DNA from: Gnetum montanum
Taxonomy: Eukaryota; Streptophyta; Gnetopsida; Gnetales; Gnetaceae
Assembly (NCBI GenBank): GCA_015680685.1
Contig: MNCI01000175.1
Coordinates: forward strand, 258,401 to 322,400
Length of the DNA stretch: 64,000 nucleotides
Reading direction: 5' to 3'
Shown: positions 58,200 to 64,000 of the stretch, one piece after another
Position numbering within the stretch: the stretch's first letter is position 1
How the letters are laid out: each line of letters opens with the position of its first letter
Program-made: the position numbers and the translations under genes
Notes under the pieces: model-generated
The model's input: the letters and a program-made list of their open reading frames with translations, nothing else
Database searches by the model: none
What the model was told of the DNA's origin: nothing

Positions 58200-58723
58200 A
58201 ATAATATATTATTGATAAAATATTTAGTATGTGATCTTCAAACCTTTCAGCCATTATAGATTATTAAATATGTTCCTCCTTTTTGACCTAACTTTGCTTG
58301 ACTTAACTTTCTTTCACAATAGTACTAGCCAGATCCCTCTTTAAGTGAATGAGCTAACATAAAGCTTTATCAAATGATACAACTTAATATAGCTTCAATT
58401 TTATGAATTCATAATAATTAATATTATAAAATCATAACATAAACTAGTTTTTAACTCTATGAACTAATCGTAAATACTTGTGAATTACAAATTGGTTATT
58501 TTATTACTAATTAACTCTTATATACTACAACTTAACTCATTGATGTTCTAAGACTTTAGCTTGACTACAAAGGATGTTACAATAAGGTATAAATTATCCT
58601 CTAATACTCCTCATTAACTCATACTTTTTCTTTTTCCATCTTTTTTTCATAAAAGAATGTGAAGTGTTCCTAGATGATTATATTAGTATGAAAATTCCAT
58701 CTCAACTGAGCCATCTAGTTACA
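58200..58723 (-). repeat. Element D 3' LTR (approximate)
   Basis: On the minus strand it begins TGTAACTAGATGGC directly after the polypurine tract. The lower end is not defined, because no second LTR is in the window and the LINE lies next to it. Confidence 0.5.
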
Positions 58724-58724
58724 A

Positions 58725-58738
58725 CTCCTCCTCAATTC
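58725..58738 (-). other. Polypurine tract of D
   Basis: GAATTGAGGAGGAG on the minus strand, close to the GAATTTGAGGGGGAG tract of many plant copia elements, 13 bp or less from the LTR start. Confidence 0.75.
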
Positions 58739-58789
58739 AAATTATGATGAGGTGATACCAAAGATACCCAAACACAAAAATATTTAAAT

Positions 58790-59372
58790 GATTGTTATGC
58801 AAGAACTTTCATAAAGCCATTCACCTTCTCTGATTTCGTGGAACTATACTAAACATCAATGAAGTTCTCATGGCACTTTTGTTAAATGAAATGTACACTA
58901 ATCTTGATGTGTTTGCTCTTGTCAAGATAGACTAAATTTTGGAAAACTTTAACTATTGCTTGATTATCACTGAACATCAACTCCTATTTTTGTGAGAAGT
59001 TGTTTGATCTAGATAACATCTTGAATGATTTCTCATAGAGCTTGATACTCTACTTCCATAGAAGATAAGGTGATAATTCATTGCTTACTACTCCTCTAAC
59101 TAATAGAATTTTGAAAGAACTAAATCAAAAATCTAGTTCTTAAACTACAATCTATTGTATCTCCTCCATAAACAACATTGGTATAAACTTCTAATGTATT
59201 AAATGCATTAATAAATTACAATCCTTATATTTAGGTTTCTTTTAGGTAATAAAAGATTAGGAATGCAGCATGCATATGTTACTAGTTTGAATTTTATATC
59301 ATCATAGCTAGTTGATTTACTACATATTAGATATTTGTTCTAGTAAGATAAATAAGTGGATCAATGAATTTT
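58790..59372 (-). pseudogene. Element D RNase H region
   Basis: On the minus strand: DPLIYLTRTNI-stop-YVVNQLA (the usual YLT-x-TRPDI-x-x-x-V), HMHAAFLIFYYLKET, NVVYGGDTIDCSLRTRF, then TLSSMEVEYQAL, DNQAIVKVFQNLVYLDKSKH and SSTKSEKVNGFMKVLA. This is the end of copia pol. Most Trp and Arg positions have become stops. Confidence 0.8.
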
Positions 59373-59395
59373 TTCTACTAGGTNTACTAGCTTAG

Positions 59396-59413
59396 ATATA
59401 TATATATATATAT
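59396..59413. repeat. (AT)n microsatellite at the left edge of insert E
   Basis: Nine AT repeats follow shortly after an ambiguous base at 59384. The ambiguity and the repeat together make this junction less certain. Confidence 0.7.
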
Positions 59414-59639
59414 TGGCCAAGATGATTTTAAAGAGGATGATGTTAACCAAGCCTAATTACTAGACGAGGTAACAAGATAACTAAAAATGGAGTCACTCAT
59501 CCGTCCTCTATCTCTTTACCACTTACCCAATTTAGTTTTACCCTCTTAGTTTGCTCTGCCTTTGTTTGTTCATGGCAATTTTTGAGAAATAAATCTCTCA
59601 CATAAATAATACTAAAAAACACCATGAACAAGTGGGGAG

Positions 59640-61440
59640 GAGGTTCATAGCTGAGGATGTGGTAGAGAAAATTTAAATATATTAATTTTTTTTTAAAATT
59701 AAATCTCGTACATCATAAGAAAATATTATAGAATAAAGAACAAGTACAATGTAAATCCAAAATATTTTTAATGCTTAAAAATTGCACAAAAGATTGGAAT
59801 ATCACCATTAAACTAAAGCAAGAAAATTTGCAAAGGTATGGAGGGCATCGGATCCATTTCATTACTCAAGAGCCATAATCTGGCCAAACATATAATTTCT
59901 ACAACAACCAAAATGATAGCAATAAAATGAAACCCTTTTGTTACTCATTCTAATCTTTCCAAGAATTAAATTAAGCCTCAAGCCTCAACCAAATGTGTAA
60001 CAAATCACATCTACTAATACTTTTGTTCAACCATGACCTATGAGTAGCCATAGGGTCATGTTGAAGACAACAACATTGTAAGAAGACATAACTTAACTAA
60101 ACTAGGCACAGCCTAGTAACTCACCTCACCTACAATGATCAAAAACTTTTAAGACCCTGGAGAATCAGCACTAGTCATGATGAAGGAAAAGTGAAAACAG
60201 AGCACCATGAGCTTGCATATGGCCATTGGCCAAGTGCTGGTGGACTTTGTTGGCTCATAAACAAGCATCCATCCATCATCATGTTCATGACTCATAACCC
60301 ATGATGATGACCTTGTTTTGTTTTTTCTTTTATCAGCTAAGAGATGAAAAAAAGAGCAAAAGCCAACAATGACCAATAAACACACATGAATGTGTGAGTC
60401 ATGGAAGAACCTTTGATGCTCCCAAAGGCCAATCAATGCAAATGCAATGTTTTCCTCACACCTCGCATGCCCCCGACTCAAACTTGATTTCTGTATGAGC
60501 AAACTCGGCCCTTCGGCCTTCGGTTACCAACTATGCATCAAAAGAATCCGATTCGTGGAAGCGAGGATTCGTAATTCTGAACATGTTTGGGTACGTGTGC
60601 CTCAAGAAAAAGTGGGGACAAGTTCGTAGCCGGGGACATGATAGAGAAAATTTAAATATATTAGTTTTTTTAAAAAGATTAAATCTCATATGTCATAAAA
60701 ATACATTTTAAAATATAGAACAAATACAATGTAAATCCAAAATATTGTTAATCCTTAAAACTTGCAAGAAGATTGAAAGATCACCATTAAATTGAAGCAA
60801 GAAAATTAGTAAAGGTATGGAGGGCATTGAATCCATTTCCTTACTAAGGAGCCATAATGTGGCCAAACATATAATTTCTTCAACAACCAAAATGACAATA
60901 ATAAAATGAAATCCTTTTGTCACTCAATCCAATATTTCCAAAAATGAAATTAAGCCTCAAGCCTCAACCAAATTTATAACAAACTGCTAATATTTTTGTT
61001 CAACAAGTGAGTAGCACCCTAGGAACTACTTGTGAGTAGCACGATAGGGCCACGTTGAAGATGACCGCATTATAAGAATACACAACTTAACTACACTAGG
61101 CACTAGTCATGATGAAAGGAAAAGTAAAAATAGAGCACCATGAACTTGCATATGGCCATTGTCCATGTGATGGTGGGCTTTGTTACTTTATAAGCAAACA
61201 GATTTTTAAAAAAGTTGAACAAGCATCCATCCATCATCATGTTCATGAATCATGACCCATGACGATGACTGTGTTTTGTTTTTTGTTTTAAGCAGAGATA
61301 CCAGAAAAAGGGAAAAAACCAGCAATGAACAATAAACACACGTGAATGTGAGTCATGGTGGAACCTTTGACGCTCCCAAAGCCAGGCGAATCCAAAGCCA
61401 GGCGAATCCATGCAACTGCAATGTTTTCCTTGCACGCGCC
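59640..61440. repeat. About 985-bp tandem duplication in E
   Basis: 59640-60620 and 60625-61440 share long stretches (GAGAAAATTTAAATATATTA, AATGTAAATCCAAAATAT, TATGGAGGGCAT, GCCTCAAGCCTCAACCAAAT, CATGATGATGGATGGATGC, GTTTTCCT, and the block CCCTTCGGCCTTCGGTT at about 60510 and 61475). The second copy has internal deletions. Short frames exist on the minus strand in both copies, but they do not agree enough to be a gene. Confidence 0.75.
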
Positions 61441-61497
61441 GTCCAAAAGTTGATTTCCGTATGACCCATACTTGCCCCTTCGGCCTTCGGTTTACAT

Positions 61498-62340
61498 AGT
61501 CGCCCTTTCGTGATTTCCGTGTGTTTGTTTATTTATTCGTACTCCCTTATTTTCTGTGGTCCGTCTCATGCCGATGCCATGAATCTTGATTTCATGCTTG
61601 CCACTTAACAATGAAATGAATTTTTTGGTATGATTTAGAACGGGAGAAGATATGTAAGATTTTAATGCAAAATGCAGACATCGCAAAGAATTAAAAAAGG
61701 CAATAACAAAAAGGCAATAACAAAAAGGCAATAACAATACAAGGCAAGACAAGGGGACCATTTCAATGTATATGTACAAATCTAGACAAAATTTCATTGA
61801 AAATTATGAAATACGTATCCATTGCGAATTTAATGCGCTTTTTTACGCTCCTGAATCGGACGCTAACAGTTCGTCAAAATTTATCCAGAATCGCAAATCT
61901 CCGACGCATAGGTTACCAACATAACCCTTTTGTGAGTTCCATCTGTTTGTTTATTCATTCGTACTCCCTTGTTTTCTGTGGTCTGTGTCATGCCGATGCC
62001 ATGAATCTTAATTGCTTGCTGGTGACTTAAAAATGAAATGAAGTTTCTGTTAAGAAGTTTCTGTGCTTGCTGGTGACTTAAAAATGAAATGAAGTTTCTG
62101 TTAAGAAGTTTCTGTTAAGATTCAGTGCACGAGCAGATATGTAAGATTTTTAATGCACAATGCAGATATCGAGAAAAGGCAAGGTGACCATTCCAATGTA
62201 TAAGTACAGATCTAAATAAAATTTCATTATAAATTATGAAATATGCACCCATTGTGGATTTAATGCATTTCTAGGCGCTCCCACATCCAACGCGAACAGT
62301 TTGTCAAAATTTAACCAGAGTAGTGAATCTTGGGGCATAG
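61498..62340. repeat. About 420-bp tandem duplication in E
   Basis: 61498-61916 and 61917-62340 both contain GTTTGTTTAT, TTCGTACTCCCTT, TTTTCTGTGGTC, CATGCCGATGCCATGAATCT, a GACCATTYCAATGTATA block and the AACAGTTYGTCAAAATTTA end. The first copy carries a threefold 14-bp repeat AAAAAGGCAATAAC (61693-61734). The second carries a duplicated 48-bp segment (62014-62061 and 62063-62110). Confidence 0.75.
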
Positions 62341-62690
62341 GTTCAGACATTCTGCACACTTACCTGCCATGCAGGTCATGCAAGTTCCACCCTGGCCCTG
62401 CTGACCATGCAGCCCTTGTTTGAGGGCCACTGCCCTCTGCAGGGCCACCCACAATCTGTGTTCCGCCATCACTCTCTATGCTCCAGCCCTCCTGCCGCTT
62501 GGACTGCTATCATTGCCAAAAGTGCTGCCCTCCCTCATGTGCCCAGCTGTCAAAACCAACAGCTGAGATTTATGTGATTTTGAATTTCATGAAATCTTAC
62601 ATGGTGCCTGATGTGGCATGGCAAAAAACTTCACTCCCTTCCCACCTTCCCATTGCATCAGAAGTGTTGGCCTCTCGGCCAAAACTAATC
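62340..62690. other. GC-rich right end of E
   Basis: This is the only GC-rich stretch of more than 300 bp in the window. It contains CCTGCCATGCAGGTCATGCA and GCCCTTGTTTGAGGGCC-type short inverted repeats, and ends GGCCTCTCGGCCAAAACTA. No coding is supported. Confidence 0.4.
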
Positions 62691-63450
62691 TATGATTAAA
62701 AATATCAAACCATAATGACAAATGATGATTGAATTTCTCAAGGGTACTTGGTTCTTTGGCTAGTATGATATTGTCATTCACATAAAAGGGTAAAATCATT
62801 TGGAATCCATAATTATCCTTTTATAACTTTTTGAATCCAAAGTTGAGAAAAACTTGTTCAATCTTATGATACCAAACTCTTGATTTCTACTTAATTCCAT
62901 AGATTGCTTTATGTAGTTGACATACTAGCTTCTTATCTCTTATGAATCCTTTAGATTATTCCATAGAGATGTTCTCTTATAATTCCCCATATAAGAAGGT
63001 ATATTTCACATTAATTTGATGAATACTCCATTTCTTCTTAGCTAATAAAACAGAAGTATCTAAAAGTAACCATTTGAGCTATGGATTCAAAGGTCTCTAT
63101 GTAATTAACTTTCTTTATTTGAGAGAATTCTTTTACTACCAATTTTGTCTTATACTTGTCTAACGTTCAATCTTTCTTAAGGTATACCCAATGATTTTTA
63201 ATTGATTTCCTATTTCTTGAACATGGAAAAAGATCCCATACTTTTCATTTTTTCATCATTGATATTTTAGTTTCCATTGCTCTCTTTCAATGCTTTAATG
63301 AAAATGCTTAGGTTATAGATTTTGGAATATCTTTGTATAGGAAAATCACATTTGAAATGATGTCTTGATTATGTAATTCATGATATTTACTCCTTATAAG
63401 TCATGGTTTTGTTATATCTAAATTGGGTTCAATCTCTTGCACTCTTTATT
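62690..63450 (-). pseudogene. Element D reverse transcriptase (N-terminal to catalytic box)
   Basis: On the minus strand: AMETKISMMKK-stop-KVWDLFP, WVYLKKD, DKYKTKLVVKEFSQ, VNYIETFESIAQMVTFRY, KKKWSIHQINVKYTFLYGEL, KLVCQLHKAIYGIK and the catalytic box YVNDNIILA (normally YVDDIIL), then LEKFNHHLSLWFDIF. Every landmark of copia reverse transcriptase is in order. The first Asp of the box is Asn. Confidence 0.85.
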
Positions 63451-64000
63451 GTTTGTTCACATTCACAAGATCTCTTCAATTCATAATTTGCTAGTATCTG
63501 CAATGTGTATATCACTTGTTACATACAACTTATTATTATCTATAGCATATGTATTTGAGTCATTATCACACTTGTAATTTTTTTTTCTGAAGTCAAGTGA
63601 TTTGACAAGTGTACACTAGATTTGTAATCATATGTATCTTCCATGTTTTCAACATGGTTTCTTGTATGGGTCATATCACTATGATTTTCTTCTATTAATT
63701 CTTCCCTTTTGAATGTGACATCTCTCGTACTAACTAACTTTTAAGTTTTGTGTTGGCACATTTGGCCATTTCATGGAGCAGGCTAGGCTAGTAAGGTTAA
63801 ATTCGTTAAAAGTTCTTGGAGAAGTGGCTAAAATTTGGGTTTGAGAGGAAAAAGAATAAGTAGCATTTTTTTTTCTACTTTATACAAAATGTATTCCTAT
63901 ACATAGTGGGATTATGGAAGAAGCCCAATTTACCATTTATATGATATAAATGGTATAACAAATCAGAGGGCATCTTAAGTAGAATTTGTGTTGTATCCAT
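63450..64000. other. Unresolved right edge
   Basis: On the minus strand it should hold the end of D's integrase, but I could not read a convincing frame. It contains an oligo-T stretch and no repeat of note. Confidence 0.3.

Larger units (their letters stand above)
59414..62690. mobile_element. Insert E: unclassified, internally duplicated element inside D
   Basis: It separates reverse transcriptase from RNase H of D, so it is foreign to it. It is richer in CpG and in GC-rich patches than its surroundings, hence younger or less methylated. It consists of a duplicated unit of about 985 bp (59640 and 60625), a duplicated unit of about 420 bp (61498 and 61917) and a GC-rich end (62340-62690). 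TTGGCCAAGA near the left end matches TTGGCCGAGA read inward from the right end, which could be terminal inverted repeats. No matching target duplication was found, so the class is unknown. Confidence 0.45.
58200..63450 (-). mobile_element. Element D: copia retrotransposon, 3' half, split by E
   Basis: Minus-strand order: reverse transcriptase (63450-62690), insert E (about 62690-59414), RNase H region (59372-58790), polypurine tract (58738-58725) and 3' LTR (58723 down to about 58200). The upstream half would lie beyond or near the right edge of the window. About 80 codons between the two parts are missing or unreadable. Confidence 0.75.

Noticed and set aside
60149-60502. 117-codon minus-strand frame in E
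   Set aside because: Its duplicate at 61250-61435 keeps only part of the frame with shifts, and it has no start context or known domain; treated as non-coding.
59411-62684. TTGGCC(A/G)AGA as proven terminal inverted repeats of E
   Set aside because: Only ten bases, no matching target duplication, and the left end lies in an AT microsatellite next to an ambiguous base.

Overview
The window is eukaryotic nuclear DNA made almost entirely of old, nested and broken retrotransposons, typical of repeat-rich intergenic DNA in a large plant genome. The element families (Ty1/copia with TGGTATC-type primer site, Athila-like and Tat-like Ty3/gypsy) show a plant. The advanced decay, the very long elements and the lack of any intact gene would suit a gymnosperm or another giant-genome plant, but the species cannot be named from this sequence. 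No host gene, rRNA, tRNA or CRISPR array was found. Every coding block carries stops and frameshifts, many of them TGG-to-TAG or CpG-to-TpG type changes, so all are annotated as pseudogenes. Boundaries without LTR ends or target duplications are approximate.

Layout. (1) 1-656: unassigned sequence. (2) 657-6490, minus strand: a copia-type LTR element ('G') with a gag and a second long ORF but no recognisable pol; its LTR U3 holds an array of AAGATGTCTT-type motifs. (3) 6491-53717, plus strand: a Tat-lineage Ty3/gypsy element ('A'), recognised by its second, archaeal-type RNase H. A has lost its 5' end to G and is split by two nested insertions. The first is an Athila-like element ('F', 8679-21864, target duplication TGTAT/TGTAC). 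The second is another copy of A's own family ('B', 30688-50262, exact target duplication CATAC on both sides). A's 3' LTR is 52249-53717. (4) 53720-55500, minus strand: fragment 'C', homologous to the third ORF of F. (5) 55640-56640, plus: copia gag-protease fragment 'H'. (6) 56930-58150, plus: LINE reverse transcriptase. (7) 58200-63450, minus: copia element 'D' (RT, RNase H, PPT, 3' LTR), split by an internally duplicated insert 'E' at about 59414-62690.

The most unusual content is in the A/B family. Between protease and reverse transcriptase, both copies carry about 6 kb that is not sense pol. It encodes a protein on the opposite strand, and in B this antisense reading frame is interrupted by what look like real introns (GTAAGT donors, pyrimidine-rich AG acceptors). 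Reading frames in A and B can be aligned, so the antisense gene belongs to the family rather than being a chance insertion. The block is bordered by minisatellites of a roughly 30-bp unit related to CCATGGCCTTAAACTAGCA. In A it also contains a tandem array of about 17 units of about 190 bp, each with a TCCATG...CATGGA palindrome; B's LTRs carry an analogous array of ACTAYGCTCTAGAGYRTAGT palindromes.

A second theme is an ORF of the Athila-ORF1 / putative plant transposon protein type (Transposase_32-like), followed by coiled coil in F and C. It appears in three contexts here: a copia-LTR element lacking pol (G), a complete Athila-like element (F) and an orphan fragment (C).
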